DNA from: VXPW01 sp965115815
GTDB lineage: Bacteria > Pseudomonadota > Alphaproteobacteria > TMED109
Length of the DNA: 64,000 bases
Reading direction: 5' to 3'
Assembly (NCBI GenBank): GCA_965115815.1
Contig: OZ220465.1
Span: 4,278,001-4,342,000, forward strand
Under the pieces are notes generated by a model. The model was not told the origin of the DNA. It ran no database searches and saw only the letters and a list, made by a program, of their open reading frames with translations. Shown here piece by piece: positions 40,924-50,313 of the stretch; the first letter of the stretch is position 1, and each line of letters begins with the position of its first letter. The position numbers and the translations under genes are program-made.

Positions 40924-41770
40924 TCACCGGAAGTCCCGCGAGTTCGGGATCGAGCTCCGGTTGCGCGGAGGCCCGGAGGGGTCCACTGCGAGCCGCCGTC
41001 CGGCGCCGGAGCCGTGCGGTGCCGCACCCTCCGGAGACAGCGCTACGACCCCCTCGTCGGGCGTCAGCAGGTCGAGCCAGTGGGTCCGGTCCTCGAGGCG
41101 GACCGCGACCAGATGAACGATCGGGCCGACCCGCTGCACCCGACCCCGGACCAGCGCGAGGCACGCGCTCCGCACCGCCGGGCGACAGGTTTCCAGGACC
41201 GCAGGCTGGATGACGATGTTCACGGTTCCGGTCTCGTCCTCCAGCGTCAGGAACACGACGCCCCCGGCGCGGCCGGGCTGCTGGCGCACCAGCACGAGCC
41301 CGGCTGCCGCTGCGCGGGCGCCGTCCCGGGCGCGCCGGAACGCCTCGGCCGGGAGCACGTCCCGTCCCGCCAGCCGTTTGCGCGGGAAGACGATCGAATG
41401 GGCCCGCAGCGAAAGCCGGAGCGCGCGCCAGTCCTCGACCGTCTGCTCGGCCTGCGTCATCCCCGGCAAGGCGACGGGCGGCTCCGGTTCCTCGCCGCTG
41501 TCCCCGACCGCCTCGAAGAGCGGCAAGGCCGGCGCTCCGTCCAGCGCCCGCGCCTGCCACAGTGCCTGGCGGCGGTCGAGGCCCATGGAGCGGAAGGCGT
41601 CCGCGGCCGCCCGGGTCTCGATGGCGGCCATCGATACCCGGGCGCGGCGGCGGAGCGTACCGAGGTCGGCACAGGCCGGATCTCGCGCTTCGACGATGCG
41701 CGCCGCATCCTCCCGGCGCAGGCCGCCGACCTGGCGCAGACCGAGACGGAGGGCGCGGGGGCGTCCCCCG
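40924..41770 (-). pseudogene. dnaE2: dnaE2 (error-prone DNA polymerase) C-terminal remnant
   Basis: About 280 residues matching the C-terminus of DnaE2, the damage-induced polymerase that acts with ImuA/ImuB: RALRLGLRQVGGLRREDAAR, AFRSMGLDRRQALWQARAL, VEDWRALRLSLRAHS, GLVLVRQQPGRAGGVVFLTL, EDETGTVNIVIQP, ending PNSRDFR. The N-terminal two thirds, including the polymerase active site, are gone. The break is about a dozen bases from the left end of a DruA element at 41783, so insertion and deletion by that element probably removed it. No imuAB in view. Confidence 0.85.
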
Positions 41771-41782
41771 CGCCCCAATGGC

Positions 41783-42396
41783 ATTCGGATATGCGCGTCG
41801 AGGTGACGGCGGTTTTCCCATACCGGCAAGCCTTTGATAGGAAGTGATGTTTCGGTGCGTGGGCGGGTCGTCCACGCACCGCTTGACCAGCGCCCGCCGA
41901 TTCGCATGATGCGGTCGAATCGTGGCTGCGGGAATCCCCATGGACCCGCGAATCGTCGACCTGAAGTCGACCCCCTGTTCGGGCCGCCGCCGGACCCGCC
42001 GGCAGATCGCGGAGGTCCGGGAGACCGTGGGTCGGTTTTCCCACTGCAGCCGCAACGAGCGGGCGAAGACCCTCTGCGAGCACCTTCACTGGACGACGGC
42101 GAAGGGTGGCTCCAGGGTCGGGGCTGGCCTCGGGATGCTGGAGACCTTGGAGCGCCACGGCATCCTGACGTTGCCGCCCGTGCGCGAGGACCCCGTCCGC
42201 GACATGGCCGCTGCCCCGGTCTGGACCTCGGCCTCCGACCCGCAGCCGGAGATCGTGGCTCCGCGGTCGGAACTGCGCCCGCTTCGCGTCGAGCCGGTCC
42301 CCGACACCGAGGGGCGGCAGCTGTGGAACGCCTTCGTCGACCGGCACCATTACCTCGGCTACCAGCGCCCTTTCGGGGCGCATGTCCGCTACTTCG
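41783..42396 (+). mobile_element. DruA-IS4-type element, left part
   Basis: From CATTCGG.TATGCGCGTCGA onward this region matches the start of the element at 50583 nearly base for base, including CCTTTGATAGGAA and the coding start. The common left edge defines the element end at about 41783. The right part is missing: an ISNCY-type element interrupts it at 42397, and on the far side lies the host methyltransferase gene. Confidence 0.7.
41940..42396 (+). pseudogene. DruA (DUF4338) N-terminal fragment
   Basis: The ATG at 41940 opens a frame giving the N-terminal region of a DruA-type protein (CSRNERAKTLCEHLHWTTAK, LETLERHGILTLPPVRED) and the first part of DUF4338 (EPVPDTEGRQLWNAFVDRHH, then YLGYQRPFGAHVRYF). 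It stops where the ISNCY end GTGCCCGCCCGA begins at 42397. The twin gene at 50742 shows what is lost: the remaining DUF4338 domain and an IS4-type transposase. Confidence 0.8.
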
Positions 42397-42532
42397 TGCC
42401 CGCCCGAGAAAGTACAATCAGTTGACTCCAATGATGAAAGTGTGCTATTGAAGGGGTGAAGAATCCCTCTGTGGGGCGGGAATCGGCCGCTGGGGCCGGA
42501 ACATCGCGCGGGATTCGGGAATCTTCGGGAGA

Positions 42533-44101
42533 ATGGCCATGCGGGAGACCGTCCGCCCTCAGCTGGAATGGGGCCAGGTTGCGATCGAGGAGATCAAGAT
42601 CAACGTATACTCGCGGGATGACATTCCGCCGATGCTGCGTGGCCTTCAGTACGTGTATGCCGACCGGTCGACCCGGGCCCGGTGGTTCGAGGTCCTGGAG
42701 GAGGGGATCCTTCCCGAGGGATCCCGCCTGCGAGGGCGTCCCGGCATGGAGTTGTGGAAGATCTTGGTGATGGGTCTCCTGAAGCAGGGTTTGGGCTAGG
42801 ACTTCGATCACTTGCACGAGCTGGTGAACGAGCACAGGACGGTTCGGAAGTTTCTGGGGCACACCGACATCTGGGATCACACCCGGTACGGATATCAGAC
42901 GATGGTGGACAACGTGAGCCTGCTGACACCGGAAGTGCTGGGGAAGGTGTCGCAGCTGATCGCGGAGAAAGGCCATGCGATGGTACGGAAGCGGAAGCGG
43001 ACACGGAAGCGGAAGGACGGCACGAACGGCGCGGACGGCGCGGACGTCACGAACGGCGCGGACGGCGCGGACGTCACGAACGGCGCGGACGGCGCGAACG
43101 GCGCGAACGACGCGGACGACCGGGGCCGCCGTCGGTCGGACGACCCCCTGCGGGGCCGCTGCGATTCGTTCGTGGTGAAGACGGATGTGCACTACCCGAC
43201 AGATGTCCACCTGTTGTGGGATGCGATGCGTTGCCGGGTGCGGGATACGGGTCGCGTCGCCGTACGCTTGGGGGTGTCTGGATGGCGGCAGTGGCAGCAT
43301 GGGAGCCGGAAACTGCAGCAGCATTTCCAGCAGGTTCGGCAGACCCGACGGGCCCGTCCGGAGCCGGTCAAGGCGTACCTCGACGCCAGCCGGGCGTGGG
43401 TCCGGCGGGCGGAAGAGACGGTACCGGTGCTTCGGGAGCGAGACGTCCCGATCTCCACGGTGCGTTCGGTCGAGTCGTACCTCAAGCATGCCCGCCGGCA
43501 GATCCACCAGGTGGACCGCCGTCTGCTGAAGGGCGAGAAGATTCCGCAGAGCGAGAAGGTGTTTTCGATCTTCGAAGAGCACACACGCTGGTGTGTGAAG
43601 GGCAAGGCCGGGGTGCCGGTGGAACTCGGAGTGCCGGTGGCCGTGCTGGAGGATCAACACGGCTTCCTCCTGCACCATCGGGTCCTGTGGGAAGGCGGAG
43701 ACGTGGATCCTGCCGTGCCCAGGATCCGAGAAGCCCAGGCTCGCTTCCCCGACCTCCGCCTGTGCAGTTTCGATCGGGGCTTTCCCAGCCCCTCCAACCG
43801 GATCACCCTGGACGAGCTGCTGGAGCACAACGTGCTGCCGAAGAAGGGAACGCTCGGTCAGGCGGACCGGAAACGGGAAGCCGACCCGACGTTCCGGAAG
43901 ATGCGTCGGCAGCATCCGGCCGTGGAGTCCGCGATCCACAACCTCGAGCAACGCGGCATGGACCGGGTCCTGTCGTAGGGGGCAGACGGGTTTGCCCGGA
44001 TGGTGGCACGGTCCGTGACCGCCTTCCACGTCCACCGAATCGGGCTGCTGCACCGGCAGGCCCGGGCCCGGGCCCAACGACGACGAAGACGCGCCGCCTG
44101 A
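42533..44101 (+). pseudogene. ISNCY-type transposase interrupted by two amber codons
   Basis: One frame of 522 codons from ATG 42533 to TGA 44099-44101 is broken only by TAG at 42797-42799 and TAG at 43976-43978. In the intact relative at 56583-58037 these codons are TGT and TAT. Domains: the N-terminal SRDDIPPMLRGLQYVYADRS region, then catalytic acids in VVKTDVHYPTDVHLLWDAMR, LCSFDRGFPSPSNR and HPAVESAIHNLEQRGMDRVL. A 100-bp in-frame minisatellite (Asn-Gly-Ala-Asp repeats) sits between VRKRKRTRKRK and RRRSDDPLRG. No frameshifts are present. Copy 2 shares both TAG codons. Confidence 0.9.
43015..43118 (+). repeat. In-frame minisatellite in ISNCY copy 1
   Basis: Repeats of ACGGCGCGGACGGCGCGGAC type with a 27-base higher-order unit containing GACGTCACGAA, repeated a little over twice. 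It encodes alternating Thr-Asn-Gly-Ala-Asp runs. Copy 2 has a much shorter version and copy 3 has none, so the tract has expanded within this element family. Confidence 0.9.
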
Positions 44102-44317
44102 CGGCGGCTTCCTTCCACCCCATCTGCGAAGCCCGCCGGAGGCGGGAACAGATCCGCTCGCCCCGGCCGCCGGATTCGCGGCGGGACAAGCCCGGATACC
44201 GCTGCCCATCGGCAGAAATCCCCCCGGAAACCGAGCGGACGGGGCACCGAGGGAGGGTTCCAACCCGCAATTGCGCCGGCAGGCCATCCGAAAGGGGCAT
44301 TTTCGGGCGGGCACCAA

Positions 44318-45178
44318 TTAGTGCCCGTTCCCGTTCGGTCCTTCGGACCCCGCCGGGACGCGCCCCGTGAGAGTCACCAGATCCAGCGAGGCTGTGATGC
44401 CGCCGCCGGATTGCCGGTAGCGCGTTGCGTAGAGACGGCGGGCGCGGACGAGGAGGGACTTTGATAGGCGGTGTGCCCGCGCTGGCAGCAAGACGCCCCT
44501 CTCTCCCGCCCTGCCAAGCATCCGGAGCAGAGCGTCGACGCTGTCGAACATCAAGCGCCGTCGGTCGATGTCCGCGACCGGCATGTGGAACCCGGTCCTC
44601 GACAGCAGGTTGCCGAGGGTCTGCACGTCCGCCAAGGGCGCCATCCGGAGACTTGCGCCGCCCGTGGTTTCCGCCTCCGCTTCCAGCAGCACCTCGCCCA
44701 GCTCCCGGAGCGTGTCCTCTGCGGGCAGGGATGCGAGGAACAGTCCGCCGGGCCGGAGGATGCGACGGATCTGGACTAGGGTTCCTGGAACGTCGTTCAC
44801 CGTGTGGAGCACGAGAGGCGCCAGCACGGTGTCAAAGGTTGCCGGGGCGAAGGGCGGCAGTTCGTCGTCTCCGATGACAACGGCGGCGGGGGTCACGGCC
44901 AGGCACGCCAGGTCGGGAGCCAGCACGGTCAGGGGGCCGACATCCGGATGCCGCTGCACGGCATGAATGACCGAACCTCGCCGGGCACCCAGCAGCAGGC
45001 ATGCCTGCGGCGGCCGCCGGAACTCGTGCAGCCGTTCGAGGAGGGCATCGACCAGCTCGGCGAGCAGGGCGGGTGCTTCCCGGCGGGAGGCCCGCGCGAG
45101 GCCTTTCCGGACCGCGCGGCGGTCGAAGAGCTGCGGTACCCGGGACGACGCGGTCGTCGATCCGCCGCCGGCGGTCAC
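44318..45178 (-). CDS. SAM-dependent methyltransferase, BioC/NDUFAF5-like
   Basis: A 286-residue class I methyltransferase. The N-terminus PQLFDRRAVRKGLARASRRE is the signature of the alphaproteobacterial BioC/NDUFAF5-like group, and LLLGARRGSVIHAVQ is in the place of SAM motif I. FDTVLAPLVLHTVNDVPGTL and RRILRPGGLFLASLPAEDTL are motifs III and post-III. Motif I is weaker than usual (GARRGS instead of GxGxG). I chose GTG 45178 because it overlaps the upstream stop by GTGA. An ISNCY element ends three bases beyond its stop. Confidence 0.75.
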   Translation of the reverse strand: MTAGGGSTTASSRVPQLFDRRAVRKGLARASRREAPALLAELVDALLERLHEFRRPPQACLLLGARRGSVIHAVQRHPDVGPLTVLAPDLACLAVTPAAVVIGDDELPPFAPATFDTVLAPLVLHTVNDVPGTLVQIRRILRPGGLFLASLPAEDTLRELGEVLLEAEAETTGGASLRMAPLADVQTLGNLLSRTGFHMPVADIDRRRLMFDSVDALLRMLGRAGERGVLLPARAHRLSKSLLVRARRLYATRYRQSGGGITASLDLVTLTGRVPAGSEGPNGNGH

Positions 45179-46161
45179 GCCGGCATGCACCCCAGCGTGA
45201 GGGCCCGCTGGCGGACCAAGGCGTAGACGAGATCGATCGTCGGTGTCGGGACTCCGACCATTCGGCCCACCTCGGATACGGCGAGCGTGAGAGCGTCGAT
45301 CTCAAGCGGTCGACCCTGTTCCAGATCCTGCAGGGTCGACGGCTTGTGGGCGCCGACGGCCCCCGCTCCGTCGATCCGGGTTTCTAGATCGAGAGCGAGG
45401 TGGATACCGAGCGCGTTCGCTACTCGCTCGCCTTCCTGCATCATCCTGCGGATGACTTCCCGTACCCCGGGGTCCGCGGCCAGTTCCGCAAGCGTGCCGC
45501 CCGTCAGAGCACTGACCGGGTTGAAGGCTAGGTTGCCCCAGAGCTTCATCCAGATGTCGGAGCGCAGATTGCGCCGCACCGGAGCCCGGAACCCGGCCTC
45601 GCTCAGAAGGCGCCCGACGGCACGTGCACGGGTGCTCGCCGAACCGTCGGGCTCGCCGACCAGCATGCGGTGACCTTCGATGTGCCGCACGTGTCCGGGC
45701 CCCGGAAGATCGGCGGCCGGATACACCACGCAGCCCACCACCCGATCGGGGCCGATGCAGCGCCACTGGGCACCGGCGGGGTCGACGGCCCGGATCTGCT
45801 GCCCTTCGTGCGGTGGGCCGGACCGGTGAAAATACCACCACGGCAAGCCGTTGACCGCCGGCACCACCACCGTATCGGGCCCCAGAAGGGGGGCCATCGA
45901 AGGTGCGGCCTCGGCCGCCGAATGTGCCTTGAGCCCTACGATCACGATGTCCTGGATCCCTAGGCCTGCCGGGTCGTCCGTGGCCGGGGGCTGCACGGTG
46001 AAATCGTCGCCGGGATCGGTCCCGGTGCAACGCAGCCCCCGTTCGCGCAGGGCTGCGAGATGCGGACCGCGGGCGATCAGCGAGACGTCGATGCCGTTGC
46101 GAGCGAGTCGGGCCCCGACGAGTCCGCCAATGGCACCGGCGCCGAACACGCAGACCTTCAC
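45175..46161 (-). CDS. 2-dehydropantoate 2-reductase (PanE/ApbA family)
   Basis: A 328-residue NADPH-dependent reductase. The dinucleotide motif GAGAIGG is at residues 7-13, VIVGLKAHS holds the first active-site Lys region, and KLWGNLAFNPVSALTGG holds the catalytic Lys and Asn. The family reduces ketopantoate to pantoate in coenzyme A synthesis; paralogs in catabolic operons may reduce other 2-oxo acids. It is coupled by four-base overlaps to the ligase upstream and the methyltransferase downstream. Confidence 0.88.
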   Translation of the reverse strand: MKVCVFGAGAIGGLVGARLARNGIDVSLIARGPHLAALRERGLRCTGTDPGDDFTVQPPATDDPAGLGIQDIVIVGLKAHSAAEAAPSMAPLLGPDTVVVPAVNGLPWWYFHRSGPPHEGQQIRAVDPAGAQWRCIGPDRVVGCVVYPAADLPGPGHVRHIEGHRMLVGEPDGSASTRARAVGRLLSEAGFRAPVRRNLRSDIWMKLWGNLAFNPVSALTGGTLAELAADPGVREVIRRMMQEGERVANALGIHLALDLETRIDGAGAVGAHKPSTLQDLEQGRPLEIDALTLAVSEVGRMVGVPTPTIDLVYALVRQRALTLGCMPA

Positions 46162-47690
46162 GACGTCAATCCCAGCTGTTTTGCGAGGCCGATCCGCTGA
46201 ACCTTGCCAGTCGGCCCCTTCGGGATCTCATCCACCACCAGCACTCTGCGCGGCACCTTGAACGCCGCCACGCGCCCGGCAACGAACCTCCGTAGGTCCT
46301 CCGGCGCCGGCGTGGCGCCGTGGGCTGCGACCACGGCGGCGGCGAGATCCTCGCCGAGCCGGGGATGCGGAACCGCGAATGCGATGGCCTGGGCCACGTC
46401 GGGATGGGCCAGCAAGGCCTCGTCCACTTCTCTCGGACTGATTTTTTCGCCGCCTCGGTTCACGAGTTCCTTGATCCTGCCGGCGAGAAAGAGATACCCG
46501 TCGCGGTCGATGCAGCCGAGATCGCCGGTCCGGAACCAGCCGTCGGCAAACGCTTCGGCGTTGGCCTCGGGGCGGTCCAGATACCCGGCCGTGACGCTGG
46601 GCCCGCGGACGGCCACTTCGCCGACGGCATCCGTCCCCAGCCGGTGTCCGTCCGGATCTAGAATGGCGAGATCCGGTCCGGCCGGCAGACCTACCGAACC
46701 CGGTTTCCGGATTGCGGGCGGGAGCGGATTCGACGCCATCTGATGGGCTGCTTCCGTCATGCCGTAGCTTTCGATGACCGGCACCCCGAACACTTCCTCC
46801 AGTTCGGCCATGATGGTCGGGGGGAGCGAGGCGCTGCTTGACCGGATGAGGCGAAGCCGGTGATTGCGGACTGCGTCCGGGTTCCGGGCCGCTCGGGCGA
46901 GGATGGCTTGGTGCATCGTCGGGACCGCGGAGTACCAAGTCGGTTTTGCGTCCGCCAGCCAGCGAAAGAATGCGAACGCGTCGAAGCCCGGAGGAACCGC
47001 CACGGCCCCGCCGGCGGACAGCGGGGCCGCGAGACCGGCGACGAGGCCATGAACGTGAAAGAGCGGCATCACGTTCAGGCAGAGATCGGCCGGCGCCAGC
47101 TTCAAGGTGGCTGCGATGGTGCGGGCCGAAGCCTGCAGGTTGGAGTGGGTGAGCGGCACGAGCTTCGGGCGGGCGGTTGTCCCCGAGGTGTGCAGGAGCA
47201 GTGCGATGTCGCCGGTCGCGGCGGGCGAACGGTCGGGAGGTGCCGTTCCGGGCCGGCCTTCCATGCGAAAGACGCCCGCCCTCTCAGGATCCGCCCGGAC
47301 GCGGATCACCGGGATCCCGAGCGATTCGGCAGCAGCGACTGCCGGCCGGTCGGTGTCCGCCTCGGTGATCAGTGCTGCCGCCCGGGTGTCGGCCAGATGG
47401 AAATCGCACTCCTCCCGGCGGAACGCCGGGTTGAGCGGAGCGGCGGTACCGGTGGCGCTGGCGGCCAGGAAAGTTGTAGCCAAGACCGGGCCGTTGGCGA
47501 GTTGGAGCGCGATGCGCGCGCCCCGGCCGATCCCGTACCGGTGCAGGGTATCGCGGGTCGTCGCGATCAGGTGCCGCAGATCCTCGTATGCGAGGGGGGC
47601 GCGTCCCGGTTCCACGAGGGCTGGCGCGGAACCCTTTCCCCGGGCCAGCAAGATCGTCAAGGCGCATGATTTATGCATGGTCTCCAGCAT
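46158..47690 (-). CDS. AMP-forming acyl-CoA synthetase, oxalate-CoA-ligase-like
   Basis: A 510-residue ANL-superfamily ligase (506 from the second ATG at 47678). P-loop HTSGTTARPKLVPLTH, motif GVPVIESYGMTEAAHQMASN followed by PLPP, hinge GYLFLAGRIKELVNRGGEKI, and C-terminal Lys in PKGPTGKVQRIGLAKQL. The TEAAHQMASNPLP stretch is characteristic of oxalate-CoA ligases of the Pcs60/AAE3 type, which convert oxalate to oxalyl-CoA. It is the first gene of a three-gene operon. Formyl-CoA transferase and oxalyl-CoA decarboxylase are not in the window, so the substrate is a suggestion. Confidence 0.85.
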   Translation of the reverse strand: MLETMHKSCALTILLARGKGSAPALVEPGRAPLAYEDLRHLIATTRDTLHRYGIGRGARIALQLANGPVLATTFLAASATGTAAPLNPAFRREECDFHLADTRAAALITEADTDRPAVAAAESLGIPVIRVRADPERAGVFRMEGRPGTAPPDRSPAATGDIALLLHTSGTTARPKLVPLTHSNLQASARTIAATLKLAPADLCLNVMPLFHVHGLVAGLAAPLSAGGAVAVPPGFDAFAFFRWLADAKPTWYSAVPTMHQAILARAARNPDAVRNHRLRLIRSSSASLPPTIMAELEEVFGVPVIESYGMTEAAHQMASNPLPPAIRKPGSVGLPAGPDLAILDPDGHRLGTDAVGEVAVRGPSVTAGYLDRPEANAEAFADGWFRTGDLGCIDRDGYLFLAGRIKELVNRGGEKISPREVDEALLAHPDVAQAIAFAVPHPRLGEDLAAAVVAAHGATPAPEDLRRFVAGRVAAFKVPRRVLVVDEIPKGPTGKVQRIGLAKQLGLTS

Positions 47691-47802
47691 AGCGGCATCC
47701 CGTCGAGCGGTGCGCAGACGGCGGGGCTGCGGAGTGATGGCCGCGTGGCATCGGGCAGGCTGCAGAGGCGACGGACGGAGGCGTTCCGGCGAGGCCGCTT
47801 CT

Positions 47803-47813
47803 CCCCCCCCCCC
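47803..47813 (+). repeat. C11 homopolymer tract
   Basis: A run of eleven C in the 160-bp spacer between the DruA-transposase stop and the CoA-ligase start. It lies upstream of the ligase start on that gene's strand (as G11), where length changes could alter promoter spacing. It could also contain a sequencing or assembly error. Confidence 0.7.
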
Positions 47814-47849
47814 GCCGCTTTCAATAGCCCGTTGTTGACGCAATCTGGC

Positions 47850-50240
47850 TCATGTGCGGTTCCCTTCTGATTGGACGAATTCGAGTCCGGTCTTGAATTT
47901 CCGCCACGCCTGCCAGATTTTCGCAGTACCCGGAAGCGGCTGACGCTTGCTGGGCCGGAAGCCCGCCATGCGGGCGAGATCGACCCCAAAGGTGCGGAGG
48001 TCGGGCGGCTTTCCAGGCGGGGCACGGAGGATGCGATCGTATCGGAGCCATCGGTAGAGAACCCCGATTTCGCGATCGGTGAAGAACTCGAGGGCGGGGC
48101 GGTCGGGCGGATCGCGCGCGAGGCGCTCGAGGTCCATGACCCGCCATGCGGTGATGGCATCGAAAGCGAGGCACGTGCGCAGGTCGTCGGCGTCCTGCAG
48201 CTTGCGTTCTTCGATCCGGGCGCCGACCTTGAGGACCCGGAAGTACTCCTCGAGGGTCCAGCGTGCCTCGTACCAGGCGACGATGCGTCGAGCGTGCGGG
48301 AGGTCGGCCTCGCCCTCGGTGGAGAGCAGCACCCCGTGGAGCGGATCGCGGCCCTGGGGCGGCCGGGCTTCCCGGACCGAGACGGCGAGCACGGGCATCG
48401 GCGTCCGGTCGTCCCGGTTTTTCGGCGGCACGAGGTGGACGGCGGCGGCGCGGAGCTCGAGGATCACGGTGCGCTGGAGGCGCGGACGGGGTCCGCCGCA
48501 GGCGGCGAGGTGGACCGTCTTCGTTCCCAGAACCGGCGGCTCCGCCATGGCCTCCCACAGGTCCGCCACGGAGCCGTCGCTGCGGACCACCCGTCGCTGC
48601 CGGCCGCGGTCGGAGCGTACGAGGAGCCCGACGCCGCCGGCGCGCGCCTGTACGAACCTTTCCCAGATGTCGCCTTCGCGGTCGCAGACCGTGACCACCC
48701 GGGTGTCGGGGCAGGCGGCGGCCAGCTGGCGGGCGCGTTCGAGTCCCTGAAGCCAGCGCACACTCTCCGGCTTGACCGCGTCGCGGTCCGGGGCTGCCGT
48801 GCCCTCGCGCTCGGTGGCGTCGCAGTCCGGGGCTTCCGTGCCCTCGCGCTCGGTGGCGTCGCGGTCCGGAGCTTCCGTGTCCTCGCGCTCGGTGGCGTCG
48901 CGGTCCGGGGCTGCCGTGCCCTCGCGCTGGGTGGCGTTGAGGTCGATCACGCCGAGCGGGCGTCGGCCCTCGGTCACCGCCAGCGTGAAATGGGCAAGGA
49001 TCCCCCGGGTGCCCGAGCCCCCGCCCCCAAGGTTCACCCGCCCTTTCGTCGTGCAGTGCCCGTTGTACTTCAGCGTCGTGGTGTCCTGCAGGGCGAGGAC
49101 GACCCGCTCCTGCCGGCAGCGTTCGACCGTGGCTTCGGTGTGGGGATCGAGGATGTGTTCCATCGTGACCCGGGCGCTGGACAACAGCCGGTACGCGGCC
49201 TTCTGTGCGGCGGCGGACGGGAAGATCACGGGCAGGGACGCGCCCGGAGCGTTCTCCCAAGCCCGGCCCATCGCCAGCACCCGCGTGCGCACGCGGCCGT
49301 CGGGATGCGAACCGCGGCCATACTCGATGTCGGCCCCGTCGGCGTTCCCGGGCCGCCACGGCTCCGACGTGGTACCGAGGACGGCGCCCCGCTCCCGAGA
49401 CAGGACCTCTCGCCAGCCCTCGGCCAAGGGCCGGATCCACACCGCCTTCGGCGTGGTCGCACGGCCTCCCGGCGGCCGGCCCGAGGTCGGTTCGGCGCAG
49501 CGGCTCCACCCGGCCGCACGATAGCAGGTGCCGCGGTGCTCGGGTCCCACATACGTGTAGACCGCCTGCGGCCGGGTCCCGTGCGCCGCCTTCCAGTCCG
49601 CGGCCAGGCGCGCCGTCGACCGGGCCAGCACGTGCGAGGCCAGCCGGGCGACCCGGACGCCGGGCAGCAGGAGAAAGCGGTGCTGCTGGACCAGCTGCAC
49701 CAGATTCGCGGCCCGCGCCGTCGCCGACCAGCCGATGGCCGCGTCCCGAGCCGCCTGATGCCAGCCTGCGGCCGTATACCCGAGGCCGCCGAGACGGCCG
49801 TGGCGCGACGACACGACCCAGAAGTTGAGTACCTTCCCCGGCCGGTGCTTCCAACCCTGCGGATGATGGGTCTCCATCATCTCGCGCCAGCGGCGCCGGT
49901 CCGGGGCCGCGCCCACCGGGACCAGGGTGACCGCCCCGAGATCCGCCAGCGTGCACGCCAGCTTCCGGTCCGGGTCGGTGCGCGCCACCTCGCCGCCCGG
50001 ACGGCCCGGCGTGCGGCACGGACCCGGCCGCGCCGCGGGCAGCACGAACCCCGCCCGCTTCGCGATCCCGGGCAGAACCCCGCGCGCCTGGGACACGCAG
50101 GGCTGGCCCCGGGCGTTGCGCCAGTCCTCGCGTTCGCACAGCTCGCGCGCCAGCGCATGACGCGTCCGGCCGTCCTCGGCCGCCGCCGCCTTCAGCCACT
50201 CGACCGTGTCGGCGCGGAGATGTCGAAGTCCGACTTGCAT
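47850..50240 (-). CDS. DruA (DUF4338)-Tn5-like IS4 transposase, full length
   Basis: A 796-residue fusion. Residues 1-90 are a helical region (LCEREDWRNARGQPCVSQAR). Roughly 95-265 are DUF4338 (GAAPDRRRWREMMETHHPQG, AAGWHQAARDAAIGWS, HRFLLLPGVRVARLASHVLA, GPEHRGTCYRAAGWSRC). From about 330 it is a Tn5-like IS4 transposase with catalytic Asp in VVLALQDTTTLKYNGH, Asp in VVTVCDREGDIWERF, and Glu in the YREK motif YEARWTLEEYFRVLKVGARI. A 13-residue tandem repeat interrupts the core. I start at ATG 50240; the open frame extends further but as a shadow of the neighbour. DruA is the DUF4338 protein of the Druantia anti-phage system. The other dru genes are absent. Confidence 0.85.
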   Translation of the reverse strand: MQVGLRHLRADTVEWLKAAAAEDGRTRHALARELCEREDWRNARGQPCVSQARGVLPGIAKRAGFVLPAARPGPCRTPGRPGGEVARTDPDRKLACTLADLGAVTLVPVGAAPDRRRWREMMETHHPQGWKHRPGKVLNFWVVSSRHGRLGGLGYTAAGWHQAARDAAIGWSATARAANLVQLVQQHRFLLLPGVRVARLASHVLARSTARLAADWKAAHGTRPQAVYTYVGPEHRGTCYRAAGWSRCAEPTSGRPPGGRATTPKAVWIRPLAEGWREVLSRERGAVLGTTSEPWRPGNADGADIEYGRGSHPDGRVRTRVLAMGRAWENAPGASLPVIFPSAAAQKAAYRLLSSARVTMEHILDPHTEATVERCRQERVVLALQDTTTLKYNGHCTTKGRVNLGGGGSGTRGILAHFTLAVTEGRRPLGVIDLNATQREGTAAPDRDATEREDTEAPDRDATEREGTEAPDCDATEREGTAAPDRDAVKPESVRWLQGLERARQLAAACPDTRVVTVCDREGDIWERFVQARAGGVGLLVRSDRGRQRRVVRSDGSVADLWEAMAEPPVLGTKTVHLAACGGPRPRLQRTVILELRAAAVHLVPPKNRDDRTPMPVLAVSVREARPPQGRDPLHGVLLSTEGEADLPHARRIVAWYEARWTLEEYFRVLKVGARIEERKLQDADDLRTCLAFDAITAWRVMDLERLARDPPDRPALEFFTDREIGVLYRWLRYDRILRAPPGKPPDLRTFGVDLARMAGFRPSKRQPLPGTAKIWQAWRKFKTGLEFVQSEGNRT
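48776..48940 (-). repeat. In-frame 39-bp tandem repeat inside the DruA-Tn5-like transposase
   Basis: Four units of a 39-base repeat encoding variants of DATEREGTEAPDR, placed between GVIDLN and KPESVRWLQGLERA. The neighbouring element at 60661-62944 has no such insert at the matching place. Unit length is a multiple of three, so the frame is kept. Confidence 0.92.
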
Positions 50241-50313
50241 GCCGTCACCATGACGGACGGACCGACGCACGTTAAGTGTGGCGGCATGAAAGCCCCCGCC
50301 GGCGGACGCTGGG

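Larger units (their letters stand above)
42397..44314 (+). mobile_element. ISNCY-type insertion sequence, copy 1
   Basis: Inverted ends GTGCCCGCCCGA (42397-42408) and TCGGGCGGGCAC (44303-44314). It is 1,918 bp with one transposase frame. It cuts the DruA fragment on its left and ends three bases before the stop codon of the methyltransferase gene on its right. No clear target duplication is visible. Assignment to the ISNCY/IS1202-like group is by protein pattern. Confidence 0.85.
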
